From the NCBI GenBank assembly GCA_911728435.2, contig OU452200.1:34611715-34675714 (forward strand): 64,000 nucleotides of DNA. The letters run 5' to 3'. This document shows, one piece after another, positions 44,590 through 55,375 of the stretch. This DNA is from Apoderus coryli. Lineage: Eukaryota > Arthropoda > Insecta > Coleoptera > Attelabidae. The translations under genes and the position numbers were made by a program. The stretch's first letter is position 1, and the number at the start of each line of letters is the position of its first letter. The notes beneath the pieces were generated by a model that saw only the letters and a program-made list of their open reading frames with translations, did not search any database and was not told the DNA's origin.

Positions 44590-44890
44590 TGAAGTACCCT
44601 GTGACGATTGAGACCCGTTCTAGATGGAGTTTCGTCTCTCTCTGTGTGTGTATGTATGTTTCAATGATTGCGCCTAAAAGCTTCAACCAATTGAGCTAAA
44701 TTTTGGTATATGAGTTTGGGGGAGTCCTAGGGATGAATTCGTCTTTGGTTGAAATCGCTTTACCCCTGTGATAGGGTGGACACAACCCCCAAATTTTCAA
44801 ATATAGCAGTAGGGGTCGGGTCAATTTTTAACTGCTTTACAGCTATAGGTCTCTTTTGATATTTGCCTCCATAGATCTTGAGAGAATTGT
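44590..44890 (+). repeat. Microsatellite-associated dispersed repeat, copy 3
   Basis: Same landmark order as 30253: GACCCGTTCTAGATGGAG, TCTCTGTGTGTGTATG, CAACCAATTGAGC, TTTGGGGGAGTCC, GGTTGAAATCGCTT, GGTGGACACAACC, GCTTTACAGCTATAGG. Confidence 0.8.
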
Positions 44891-44949
44891 TTAAAAGTTG
44901 CAAATATATAGTACGGCGGCCGGAGCCTTTAACGCAATTTGGTTTCAGT

Positions 44950-45020
44950 TCTTCGTAGTTCAGTGGTAATCGGCGTGGCTTTGTCTGCGGAAGGTCCTCA
45001 GTTCGATCCGTGCTCTTGCA
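44950..45020 (+). pseudogene. tRNA-like SINE head
   Basis: CGTAGTTCAGTGGTAATCGG (A box) and CAGTTCGATCCG (B box) are spaced as in a tRNA. The anticodon arm does not fold into a clean 5-bp stem. A T-run and a tandem-array monomer (GGCGTTCGTAAATAGTGG, about 45050) follow. Most likely a tRNA-derived SINE remnant. Confidence 0.5.
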
Positions 45021-45918
45021 TTTTTTTTATTTCTAATTTGCTTACAAAGGCGTTCGTAAATAGTGGAAAAGGGGTGAAAATAATTCGGAATATGGAATAA
45101 CTTAAATAAAAAATAGCTCATGTTTACAATAAAAAAAAAAATAAATAAATAAAATTAAAAGTTGAGTAATTTTGAGTTTTGTGAAAAGTTGTTAAATAAT
45201 GTCCGATGTAGAAGCCAATCGCATATCCAAAAATTCTCACAATCTTGATTCTAATTTATTTATTGATCGTTTGATCTCTTGGTGTACAATACCTTCATAA
45301 TTGAGGAACGTAATTTTTCCGACATAGCTTTCATATAAAGTTCCGATTTGTGTTTTTTTTTCATTACTAACAACTATTTCCACGTTGTCTTTTTTTAGCG
45401 AAGCTCATCCACAAGCAATTTTGGAATAAACTTTGCACACTCGATTCACATCCAAATTCTCGCATACAGAATTCTCGAAACACAAGGTTTTCAGCATTCT
45501 AAAATCACTTTCTGACCCACGCTAAATCAAACCATGGCTCTCTTCAATTGTTGCTCAATGTTTAGCTGTGTTATTGTCCTCGATATAGTCGAGGTGCAGC
45601 CATTTTTGAATCTCTTCTATCACTGTTTTGTTTGTGTCTGGTCCATATACTCGACCCCAAAGGCCTTCTATATCATTCGGTAGTACCTACTTCATAGCTC
45701 AATTTTGCTGTAGCGGTTCGGGATAGATAAGCTGGAGCGTTATATTGATGATTTTTTACTAAATATAGTAAGCAATCAAATTACTTAATTTTAAGTCATG
45801 TATCAAATTTCATCAAATCACCTCTGGATTACAGCGATAATACCCTACATGTGGTGTTTTTTTATTAAAAATTAATTAAACGTCAAACTGACAATTGGTT
45901 TAAAAATGTCGCGAAGAT
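45021..45918. other. No confident gene; weak mariner-like trace
   Basis: A short minus-strand frame near 45400-45450 reads CAKFIPKLLVDELR, resembling a mariner N-terminal motif, but the flanking frames do not support it. Otherwise nothing. Confidence 0.3.
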
Positions 45919-46860
45919 TTGGTATATGATATTATATCTGATAATATACCAAAAAATACAATCAAATCAAAAAAATATGTATGGAAAATATTTCTCGAGT
46001 TTTGTGCGACCAGAGAATACGAACTGAATGCTGAAACGAGTTTGCATAATTTGGCTAATATATTGAAAGATTATGCGGTAAATATGAGAAAAGCTGACGG
46101 AACTGAATATAAAGAAGCAACTGTAAAAACAATTTGGAATACTACGAGTAGGCTACTCCAGGAAAAATACTTCAATGACTTCAAAATTGTATTCGACCCG
46201 TTTACCAGTGTGATATTCAAAAATGCGGGAAATCCAAGAAATGCAAAACGTAAAAGATTACAGCAGGATCCAAACAAACGAAAATGCAGTTAATCAAATT
46301 TGAGGTCAAGTGATTTGGCTAGAATCATTGGATATGGGATGAATGTACACCAGAAGGTTTACAAAAATTTTTTTTACCATATTGTAGCTGTTGAGTTAGC
46401 TTGGCGAGGTGGTGAACCAGCTGATTGCCTTATAGATTATTTCACGATTGAGAAAAATAACGATGGAACGCCAACAAACAGTATTGAATACAATCCAATA
46501 TTCAGTAAAACATGCCAAGGAGGATCGAAAAGTTGAACAAATAGTAAGTGGCTTGTTCCAAATATTGCAAACGAAAGTGCATGCCCTGTTCGGTTATTCC
46601 ATAAATTATTGTCCAAAAGGGGGAAAAATATTACTTCCAGTCGCCTATTCTTGAGACCAAATCGTTTATGGAAATCCGAAAGTGACACATGGTTTGACAA
46701 TATACCGGTAGGCAAGAACACAATTAATATGTGGTCCAAATCATCCGCCCAAGCTATTGGTTTGGACACTAAGTGTAAAAAGATATCCACTCATTCGAAC
46801 AGATCCACTGCAGTTAGCCATTTGGCGAATAAAGGAATTCCTGAACTACTCGGGCCTTGA
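45919..46860 (+). pseudogene. DUF3504/Crypton-like recombinase remnant (second lineage)
   Basis: The first frame (45919-46293) reads IPKNTIKSKKYVWKIFLEFC, LANILKDYAVNMRKADGTEY, KEATVKTIWNTTSRLLQEKY, a core-binding domain like those of ZMYM/QRICH1/KIAA1958-type DUF3504 proteins. After stops and frame changes come VAVELAWRGGEPADC (catalytic arginine position) and, at 46609-46860, RLFLRPNRLWKSESDTWFDN, IPVGKNTINMWSKSSAQAI, THSNRSTAVSHLANKGIPEL. HSNR is the HxxR motif. The final H/W and tyrosine block is lost at the SINE insertion (46871). Clearly a different lineage from the copies at 689, 8005 and 15502. Confidence 0.7.
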
Positions 46861-46870
46861 TAAATACTCT

Positions 46871-47145
46871 CTCTATATTATTGGCCTCTACAACTAGGTA
46901 ATTTAGCTATTTCTTTAGTTATATATATTTGTGAGAATTCTTGGACCTACAGTTTAGTGTGGAATCCGAACCACGGTCATCGACTGCCAGATGCCAGCAC
47001 CTACGACTATGTAGTCCATAAGTACATGACATTGGCAAGTCTACCGACTCGACCGGGAGCGCCGTCCACCCATCCAACCACCATCCGACCAGATACTGCG
47101 GTATCATAATCACGTCGATGCGCGCTTGCACATGTGGGCATCTCC
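46871..47145 (-). mobile_element. SINE-like insertion with ~18-bp target duplication
   Basis: GGGCCTTGATAAATACTC (46853-46870) recurs as CGGCCCTGATAAATACTC (47146-47163), one base different in the shared part. The 275 bp between are unusually GC-rich in the right half. On the minus strand this half has GTTGGATGGGTGGACGGCG, reminiscent of the 5S rRNA box C region, and later GTGGTTCGGATTCCAC, which looks like a tRNA T arm (B box). The low-complexity AT end lies at the 46871 side, as expected for a SINE tail on the minus strand. The family is not known to me. The 70-codon ORF here is spurious. Confidence 0.6.
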
Positions 47146-47152
47146 CGGCCCT

Positions 47153-47270
47153 GATAAATACTCAAAATTTTGTCATAGAGAATCCTTCAAGCGAGTTGCT
47201 AAAGGATAATATTATCAAGCAGCACGCTTTCGGCATTCTCTATGACAAAATTATCTCGGTATTATCAAGA
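47153..47270. repeat. Short MITE/hairpin
   Basis: ATTTTGTCATAGAGAAT (about 47167-47183) and ATTCTCTATGACAAAAT (about 47235-47251) are exact inverted copies, with ATAATATTATC near the centre. Confidence 0.65.
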
Positions 47271-48340
47271 CCCTAGGGGTATTACTACTGATAAGCCCTT
47301 TTTTACCGGCACAAACGGGGCCGGTTGTTCTTCAATTCTTCATTGAATCGGGTCCTTCGTTCTTCGATACACCAAATAGTAAATGTGGATAAGACTTCGA
47401 GAATACCAAAAAACGGTCGCAATCTCCATATAGTTTTGTCAAAATTTGACAAACAGAAAATTAGAAAATATTTTTTGAGACCGAGAGTCTCGGTTTTGGT
47501 CTCGATAGGTAAGTCTCGGTCTAGATTCACGGGACAAGACCGCAGGGTCTCGCGAACTAACCCCTATACCATCCTTTAGAAATCAATGCTCCGAAAGAAT
47601 TGCCCAATTTATAAAAACAACCTGTCGACATGCAGCATAATATAGTAAAAATTTAACAAATGTATTACAAAAATTACAATATATTTCGCAAACTATACCA
47701 CTTCCAGTGATCGACAACTTGGTTACTTTTAAGAATTGCAGAACAGCTGATCAACCATATAGAGACGCAAATAAAATATTCTATGAATCAGTTTCCAGAA
47801 TTGTTTTTCTATACAGGCAAAAGCTAGTTCCAGGATTATCATATTTAAATTTACATTTTCCGCCTCTGGAAACTAGAGTAGTAACAGCACTTCAGAAACA
47901 AAAACGCCACTATATACCAACACTACTACTACTTGGCATTATCACAAGAAGACTTTCTGATGATATTTATGATTTTGTTTACAATGTTTTGTACATGCAT
48001 TGCGGTGGCAATTTTAAAATCCTTGATAATCCAGAATTATTACATCGCTAATCTCTATTTACTACTGTGTTGTACTAACAGAGTTGTCATACATATATAC
48101 ATGTCTTATGTGTAAGATATGAAATAAAACGGAATATACGGGATTAATATCTCCGTTTAAATTGGGTCCAAGTCATATGAGTTTGCATAGTGTGAATGTT
48201 ATTAGAAATCTGGACTAACTGCATGAGTTTAAGTCGTTTTTTATTTATATTTAGCTTAGAATTCTATTATGATTGTAATTAACTTAATGTAGGTAGCTAT
48301 TTTAGTTTGTAGAACAAGTTATGAATATTAAAATGTCAAC
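47271..48340. other. No recognised gene; ORF 47707-48051 unidentified
   Basis: A 115-codon plus-strand ORF (47707-48051) contains YLNLHFPPLETRVVTALQKQ and RLSDDIYDFVYNVLYMHCGG. The composition is protein-like rather than AT-random, but I do not recognise it, and it has no promoter or partner exon that I can identify. Around 47490-47560 short GTCTCGGTCT strings repeat. Confidence 0.35.
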
Positions 48341-48500
48341 TATATACAAGGTATTTCAAAAAGCTGCGGCAATACTTAAGGGGGTGATTTCTCAGATCAT
48401 TTTATGAAAAAAAGTTCCCATAAACATTCATTCCTCAAAGCATTGCTTCCAAGATACAAGGTATAAAATTTAAACTATAAATTTAAGGTATTCTTAATTT
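48341..48500. other. DNA-transposon end fragment
   Basis: ACAAGGTATTTCAAAAAGCTGCGG, GGGGGTGATTTCTCAGATCA and ATACAAGGTATAAAATTTAAA follow the common pattern of a Tc1-type terminus with a repeated inner end. No mate seen. Confidence 0.4.
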
Positions 48501-48708
48501 ACAACCTGCTTTACCATAAAACTGTAATATTGAATTTCGTCTTCATCTGAAGCAGGCTTTATCCTATACACCTATTTAACATACTTAACTCACATACCTA
48601 TAGGTAATTCCCTCTTTTTTTATTCGTGTAATAATAGTAAAACATTATTTATTTTGGTCTCTCAATTTCCTGTATGCGGCAGTTGACATCCTTGCCAGTG
48701 CTTCTAAC

Positions 48709-49916
48709 AGGTGATTCAATGAAACGGTACGATTTCAAATAAACAAAAAAAACTGAAATAATATCTTTTTATTAGGTTTGATAAGAAAACCGTGTACTAC
48801 ATAGATGGAAATTAATCTTTAAGTGAAGAAATATTCAGTTTTTGAAGATGATATTGGAAAGGTGGCCTCCATTGTGTCGGACACATTCTTGCAGCCGTAG
48901 TACAAAGCTGTTTAAGACATTGAGTAACATTTCTTGAGGTATTGCTTCCACTTCCTCGCGTATCCGTTCTTTCAAAGCCTCGATAGTTCTTGGGGGGTTA
49001 CTTTGAAACACTTTCGACTTAAGATACCCCCAAAGAAAGTAGTCGCATAGGGAGAGGTCCGGACTACGAGGTGGCCAGGGAATATCGCCGTTTTTACTCA
49101 TAAGACGACCGGGGAACGATCTTCTTAGTAAATCCATTGACACTCGTGATGTGTGGCATGTTGCACCATCCTGTTGAAAGGTCGTGTTTTGATTTCTGTA
49201 ATTCTCGATTGCCGGAAGAGAAAAATTATTTAACATCCGTCCGTAGCGATCAGAGTTTACTGTTACTGCGTGCCCATCCTCGTCCTCAAAAAAATAAGGT
49301 CCGATGATGCCTAACGAAGAAATTCCACACCACACGGTTACCTTTTCTGAATATAAGGGTCTTTCGTGTAATTGCCGCGGTTTATTGTCGGACCAATGGC
49401 GGAAATTGTGTTTGCTGACATACCCACTAAGATGAAAGTGAGATTCATCACTCATCCAAAGATTATGCAGCAAGTTGTCGTTTTCATTAATACGCTCCAA
49501 CATTTGTTCACAAAACCCTAGTCGGGTGGGATAATCTCGAACGTTAAGGGCTTGCACAATCTGGATTTTGTATGGATGGTAATGGAGTTCTTTATGCAAA
49601 ATTCTGCTCGTAGTGGTATAGCTTATTCCCAGGTTTAAGCTCTGGTGTGCGAGCACTTTTAACACTGCCACCTCTTTTCTGTGATGTTGAACCACAAATG
49701 GTAGTGTAAACGAAACGCTCATTGTACAGCCACAAAACTTTCACCATTTTTGTAATAAGCTTTCACAGCAAATGCGCGTTGTTCACCCGACCACTTCTCC
49801 ATGATAACTAAACTTCCCACTCTCTAGATTCCCAACGTTTACGTCGCAAGACCGCGGTTCCTCTATTGTTCCGCCCGCAGCGTTGCCAAATCGTGCCGTT
49901 TCACTGAATCACCCGT
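48709..49916 (-). mobile_element. Complete mariner-size DD41D element
   Basis: ACAGGTGATTCAATGAAACGG (48709 on) and its mate CCGTTTCACTGAATCACCCGT (to 49916) are inverted ends of about 28 bp. Both are flanked by TA (48707-48708 and 49917-49918), the Tc1/mariner target duplication. Length 1,208 bp with a single transposase gene on the minus strand. Confidence 0.9.
48835..49830 (-). pseudogene. DD41D Tc1/mariner-superfamily transposase
   Basis: The catalytic part is one open frame of 295 codons (48835-49722). D1 is in LWMSDESHFHLSG, D2 in TTFQQDGATCHTSR and D3 in PWPPRSPDLSLCDYFLWGYL. I count 41 residues between D2 and D3. The protein ends in NGGHLSNIIFKN. The true N-terminus lies further upstream at about 49801: MEKWSGEQRAFAVKAYYKNG then ESFVAVQ, a TGA stop, and FRLH. 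So the first helix-turn-helix is interrupted by a stop and frame change, and about 60 residues of the DNA-binding region appear deleted. The enzyme core looks intact. Transposition competence is unlikely without the N-terminus. Confidence 0.85.
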
Positions 49917-50675
49917 TATGTATTTATCATACACGTTCTTATGCAGATGAAGCGTGCCTCAAAGCATTTTCATCTATTATTCAGCAACAATGGGCAACAC
50001 TGCCATCTGGCATATACCCACTATACAACCACCTATCTCTCTTCGTATAAACATAGTTGCCAGCGTTTAATTGTACTAAGCATAGCATACGAATCTTGCC
50101 ATTAAAAACACTATAAGAAGCACGTTTCATATAGATGCAGCAGAGATTTAATGTAAAATAAGGTTATATGACAACGCTTGGTGAGTGTTTTGTACCGATA
50201 TGTCGATTATTATTTTGATTATATCTATCTCTATCACACAGTCGCAAATTTCTAGTGCTATGCTAATATTATTTTTATTTACTTTTCGGGAAGCTTAAAG
50301 TTTTGATGTTTTGAATACATATTAGTCTTTCTATTTAGTTACCTACATATTTAATTGAAGTTTGAAAATCTAAAAAAGTAGTGAACAAATTAAAAAAATA
50401 TATATACCTACGGTTATTAATTAGTAGGTACCTACCTATTTTTATCAAAAATAAATGGGTAGGTACCGTAAAATATTGTTTTTTTAATAATATAATATAT
50501 TATAATATCTCATACCTTAATATGGAAGAAGCAAGTGGAAGTTGTAGTACACATCAGCAGCGTAAATTATATTAACGCTGATATCAGGTAAGCACAGTTA
50601 TTATGAAAAATGATAAGTATATGACTTTATTTTATGTTATGCTTCACCACATTAAACTGCCACAAGCCGCCACTG

Positions 50676-51479
50676 TTTACGATATAAAAATTTAACACCT
50701 TGTAGCTTGGATACAATGCATTTCCTTACGTATGTTTATGAGAACTTTATTAGGTAGTGCAGAGTTTTTGGAACTGGACAGTGCAAATAGCAAACAGTAG
50801 TGTGATTTTGACAAATAATCTCATGTAAAGTATCAATTTGATTTACATAAGTACCTACTGTTTTTTTTTCAGGTATTTAAATACCTACCAAGTAATTATT
50901 TTATTTTCGCATTAGTACCAAGTTATCATGTTACCTAGTAAATGACCTCTAAAATTAGAAAAACGAAAAATACCTAGTTCTCAAAATTAGTACAAAGATT
51001 ATCTTTTAGTAATATTTTTAATCAATGGAAAAATTCCCAATTAAAAACATTAAGTAATTAAAGTATTTAAAAGTATGAAGAAATTTTTTAAAAATCCAAA
51101 ACTGTTACGCCATTGGACGAATTGCAAATTTAGCGTGGTTTTTTACTATGCCGAACTTTCTAAATCAGAAAGGTATCTTGCTGAAATTTACAACATCCCA
51201 GATGTCACCAAAGACGCTCATTGCGAAACAGAATACTAAAAAGCTATAGTTTTCTACTTCTTTTTGTAAATTAGTATATGTTTATTCTGTATCTGTTGTC
51301 AAAAATTCATATACACAACAAATTTTTGCTGTTAGGCAGGGGGAGCGCCGTACATGAACGCCATTAAGTAAAGTGATATTACGTAAGCCCTAAAACGGAA
51401 AGCAACCACTAACAAAGAAAAAGTCGCAAGAAAAGTAAATTCCAGATGATGCTAATAAATAAAACAGGAGTTGCGAGTA
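50676..51479. other. No gene seen
   Basis: AT-rich, nothing recognised. Confidence 0.4.
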
Positions 51480-51828
51480 CTAAACTCACTTAAATGTCGG
51501 CAGCAGAATCTGCCAATAATTCCCAACAAATTAAAAAGGTCATAAACAAAATGCATGTTACATAGCGCTATTGCAACTTCCTATATGTCCCGATAATCAG
51601 ACAACTATTAAAAGCCCTGAAGTCATACACCTTCACGACAAAGGTAACATGTGGATGCAAACAAACCCTAAATCAACTGACCGCTCAATAATTACTCTTA
51701 CTTGGATGTCAGAACACGAAGGCACAGAGGCAAACGAAACGCCTGACCAACTTGCTAAAAAAACAACGCTGCAAATTGCAGGGAACCCATCTTCAGCATT
51801 GCAAAAGGCCATACAGAGCTATCAGTAG
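51480..51828 (+). pseudogene. LINE RNase H fragment
   Basis: The open frame 51571-51828 contains SIITLTWMSEHEGTEANETP then DQLAKKTTLQIAG. This aligns with the W-x-PGHxGxxGNExAD-x-LAK motif of RNase H in Jockey/R1/I LINEs: G replaced by E, and the catalytic D of AD kept as PD. Only this end of the domain is convincing. The region upstream (51480 on) shows no clear RNase H start. Confidence 0.6.
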
Positions 51829-51837
51829 GTACTTGAA

Positions 51838-52735
51838 AAAGTACTTAAATTAGTTTCAGTACTTGAAATACTTCTATTTATTATTATTTATCGTATTTAC
51901 AAGAAACGCAATATCCTTCACGCATGGCGTAACAAGCATAAACAAGTGGGGGTGGGAGCCACACCTTTGACAAAATCGCTGAAATTCCCGACGAAAATCA
52001 TTCGAAATTAGATTTAGAGCCCGAAAAACTAGTGGCTACCATATTAGATAATGGGTCAAATTTTGTCAAGGCTTTAAAGGAATTCGGCTTGGAATGGAGC
52101 CTAACTAAAGAAAATGAAGAGGTCGAATTTGAGAATTTTACAGATACATTATAGAATCAATAGAATCTATCAAACTATCGTTACCTAAACTCTTGCGACG
52201 TGAATCCTAAAACCTCTGGCTAACTCGATTGATATCTTGCGAAACAAACACTTTTTTCGGGCTGCTTACTTTGGGATCACTTTTTAAGAAATTTCATCGA
52301 TTCATCAAATCCTGTATTTAATATTCTTAAAGCGTAGCAAGAAGGATTGCTTAAGCGATTTGACAATTTTTTTGATTTTTCTAAAAAAGAGGCGAAAGAA
52401 GCAATTGCGGCATGCTTACCAAAATATAAATTGCATTGGATAAGAAATGTTGGATGATTTTACAGAGACACTTACACACAAACTTACTTCTCAGTACCGG
52501 ATCTCGATTATAGAATTAAATCCGCAACAGATGTAATATTAGATGAATTTTTCGAAGTCGACGGGTTCCAAGTACTGTATAAGTACTTAAAGTTTTATAT
52601 AAGTACTTCAAGATCTGTATAAGTACTTCAAATACTCCCAGCGGAAAAAAGTACTAAATTAAATTACATTTAATGATACTTGGTACTTGTACTTCTGGCT
52701 CATTATAGCGGTAATTCTGACTTGATACTTAAGTA
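51838..52735 (+). mobile_element. hAT element remnant with AAGTACTT repeats
   Basis: Clusters of AAGTACTT-type repeats lie at 51828-51880 and 52565-52735, on both sides of a hAT transposase remnant, as subterminal repeats would. Exact ends were not found. Confidence 0.6.
51959..52570 (+). pseudogene. hAT transposase fragment
   Basis: The first frame reads HTFDKIAEIPDENHSKLDLE then KLVATILDNGSNFVKALKEF; LDNGSNFVKA is the hAT (T)DNGSN-VKA motif with its catalytic aspartate. After a stop at 52153 and frame changes, ILKA-stop-QEGLLKRFDNFF, DFSKKEAKEAIAACLPKYKL and HWI follow, the middle part of many insect hAT transposases. The N-terminal BED finger and C-terminal dimerisation domain are absent. 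Dead copy. Confidence 0.7.
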
Positions 52736-53895
52736 CTTTTTATGAGTAGCTACTTGTGACAGCTCTGGGGTCATACGATGGAAATAAATAGAGTGCCAAA
52801 ACAAAATGGACGCAATAGAAAAGGCTACAAAGAATCAGAAAAAAAAATGAAAGGAAAATAAATGCATGAAACAAAGAAAGCCAAACAGAAATAAAACATG
52901 AAGGCGACGATAAAAGTATCAATAAAAAAAATGCGGAAACAATTATAAAAATCATAAAAAGTGACTCCTATTTTATACGAGTGAGTAAGAGTCTAATAGA
53001 TTTGATAATAACTCATATGTTTATTTATTTCATCCTATAACTTGACCATTTTTTATTTTAAGTACGCTTTCGAGATGCCATAAATCATTTTTATCATTGC
53101 TTTATCGTAGTGCTTAATCTACAATGCTGAGGCCAATATGGACTGACATTTTTCAAATCTGGTTTATGGAATATCATATTTTTACAAGCGCATTGTTCAG
53201 GACATATACCTACTTCACTCCTATTGCGATTTCATAATAAACCTCACAACTTTATGTGCTCACTTTCTGTTATTGGCACGTTCAACAAATTTAGGATCAT
53301 CTTTTGCAGTCAATTGAAAATGTGAATCTATGTGGCGGTTGCTCGAATATAAAACAGCGCAATTGTATTTTAAACAAATTTAAATATGTCGATTTATATT
53401 ATGGTTTGTAACGTACAGGTTGATTTATTATAAACGGGAAATCTCTCTAACCTTTTTGTATATAGGTAACGTTAAAAAAACTGTTTGAATGAATTATTAT
53501 TTATCGCAAGATCATCAGTTAAGTATTAAATTTATGGTCTAAATTGAACAGCACATTCTATCACAGTTTGAGGTTTTGGATAGGTTGAGATTCAGAGTGT
53601 TTGGTCCTCATGAGCTTCAGCAATAGCACTTGAGGTTCTTCAACTTCTTAGGCATCCTAGAATTTGCTTGTCGAACTAGCAGGCAAGGAATAACGGCTAT
53701 AGGGGCAGAAAACTGAAATTGCTAAATCATTTCATTAACTATCAAATGCTAATTAAAAGTCAACAAGGAATAACTTTGAGACTGATAAAGTTAGGTCAAC
53801 AAATAGAGCGGGAAGTAACCGTAAAGATAATACTATAAGTTTTAGCTTCTGTCCTAACCCCATTCGAAAATTTTTTGCTAAAAACTTTGACTATA
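52736..53895. other. No gene seen
   Basis: AT-rich sequence. The 71-codon minus ORF at 52740 is low-complexity hydrophobic and probably spurious. Confidence 0.4.
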
Positions 53896-54371
53896 CAGGG
53901 TGATTCATTATGGTTGCAACAAACGAAAACTGGAGATTGCTGAAAGTGATTTAAGCATTTTTTGCCATTGAACCCATGTCCGCAAATGCTTCGTTATCGA
54001 GATACAGGGTGTCCAAATTTGGTAGTCAAATTAACTTTCTTGTTCATTTCTCAAAAACTAGCTAACCTAAAATAATCTGCATTATTTTGGCTTTCATTAA
54101 CTGTTCATTGGCGTAGATATAGGGGGCATTTGGGTAAATTTTACACATAAATTAATTAAAGACAGCTTTGACAAGCTTCATTATTTTAAATGATTACTTT
54201 TTTAAAAAGAGCAACTTATAAGCTACAAAAAAGTTAATTACGTGGATGTTGTGAAATTGCAAGTTAATGGTAGATTTAAATCAAAATAACGTTTACTAGA
54301 AAACCAAAGGAAAATTCAAGTTGCCATTCGTAGTTGATTTTAATATTGCGAATGTTTTTTTCTAAATTAAA

Positions 54372-55286
54372 ATGAGTTTTTCAATTGAAGAATATGTTTG
54401 TGTAATGCAAATGCAAGAGCAGCGGCCAGAGAATACCAAATTAGTTATCCTAATAGACGTCAACCATATCACAAAACATGGACGGCTACATTTCACAGGC
54501 TTAGAACGATAGACGATCCGAAAATAAGCACTAGAAGAATACCAACTCAATTGGCAGTACCTCGAACAACTGTTTGGAGACTATTAAATCCAGAAATGCT
54601 CTATCTCTATCATCATCAAGATGTCCAGGCCCTACATCCTGGAGACCGTGAAAGGCGCCTACTATTTTGTAATTGGGTTCTTGGTAAGCATCAAAAAGAT
54701 GAAAGATTTTTAGGGAAATTACTCAAACCAAAATGAACATGTATAGTCTTTAAATAACCCTCGTGCTACTAGGCCGCGAAATTTTCAAGAACGTTTTAGT
54801 ATCAATGTTTGGGGTGGCATGTTTAACCATAAATTATTGCCCTTGTTCGTAATTAATGGGCATTTAAACTCAAATCAATACATTCTTTTCCTACACAAGC
54901 GCCTGCCCGAATTTATTGAGGATGTACCTCTGGATATTGTTCAAAACATGTGGTATCCACATGACGGAGCTCCTGCGCACCGTGGTAGACAAGTAACTAA
55001 AGTCTTAAATCAACTGTTTGGAAACAATTTGATTGGTTTGGGAGGTTCCATTGAGTGGCCTCCAAGATCACCGGATCTGAATCCGCTCGACTTCTTTTTA
55101 TGGGGGTACATGAAACAATTGGTTTACAGTGTACCAATTATAAATGAAAACCAACTACTGGAGATAGTTCATGAAGCTGCTAGGAAAATAAGAAACAATC
55201 ATAATATCCTTATTAGAGCTACAAATTCATTAGTTGAAAGATGTAAAATGTGCATAACTGTCCTAGCTCTAATAAGGATATTATAA
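54372..55286 (+). pseudogene. DD41D Tc1/mariner-type transposase (first Asp lost)
   Basis: Begins MSFSIEEYVCVM at 54372, shifts frame, then ARAAAREYQISYPNRRQPYH (HTH), TRRIPTQLAVPRTTVWRLLN (second HTH) and RRLLFCNWVLGKH. The block with the first catalytic aspartate (FTDExxF) is deleted near 54715-54765. The frame resumes as NFQERFSINVWGG and runs 54819-55286: LPEFIEDVPLDIVQNMWYPH, DGAPAHRGRQV (D2), WPPRSPDLNPLDFFLWGYM (D3, 41 residues after D2). The C-terminus is cut by an inverted duplication of its own coding sequence. Open segments: 54398-54736 and 54819-55286. Confidence 0.85.
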
Positions 55287-55375
55287 TTGTTTCCTATTTT
55301 CCTAGCAGCTTCTTGAACTATCTCCAGTAGTTGGTTGTCATTTATAATTGGTACACTGTAAAGAAGTCGAGAGGA
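55085..55375. repeat. Inverted duplication of transposase coding DNA
   Basis: Sequence 55085-55220 (CTCGACTTC, TACAGTGTACCAATTATAAA, CAACTACTGGAGATAGTTCA) returns reverse-complemented at 55262-55375. The centre, near 55240, spans only about 40 bp. Confidence 0.85.

Larger units (their letters stand above)
48505..50675 (-). mobile_element. hAT-like element, copy B (interrupted by a mariner)
   Basis: The right end, ACAAGCCGCCACTG (to 50675), equals the inverted start of copy A (CAGTGGCGGCTTGT at 59666). 49940-50165 is the reverse complement of 59690-59935 (CTGCATCTATATGAA, GGCAACTATGTTTATACG, CTTCATCTGCATAA). 48605-48706 matches 61815-61905 (AAGCACTGGCAAGG, GAGAGACCAAAATAAATAAT). The mariner-type element 48709-49916 splits it. 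The left end is not defined. No hAT transposase is visible. Confidence 0.7.

Noticed and set aside
45380..45460. Mariner-like CAKFIPKLLVDELR on the minus strand
   Set aside because: Fourteen residues between stops with no supporting flanks; could be chance.
52740..52955. Hydrophobic 71-codon minus ORF resembling a membrane protein
   Set aside because: Antisense of an AAA/GAA-rich tract; leucine and phenylalanine runs are what such DNA gives by chance.
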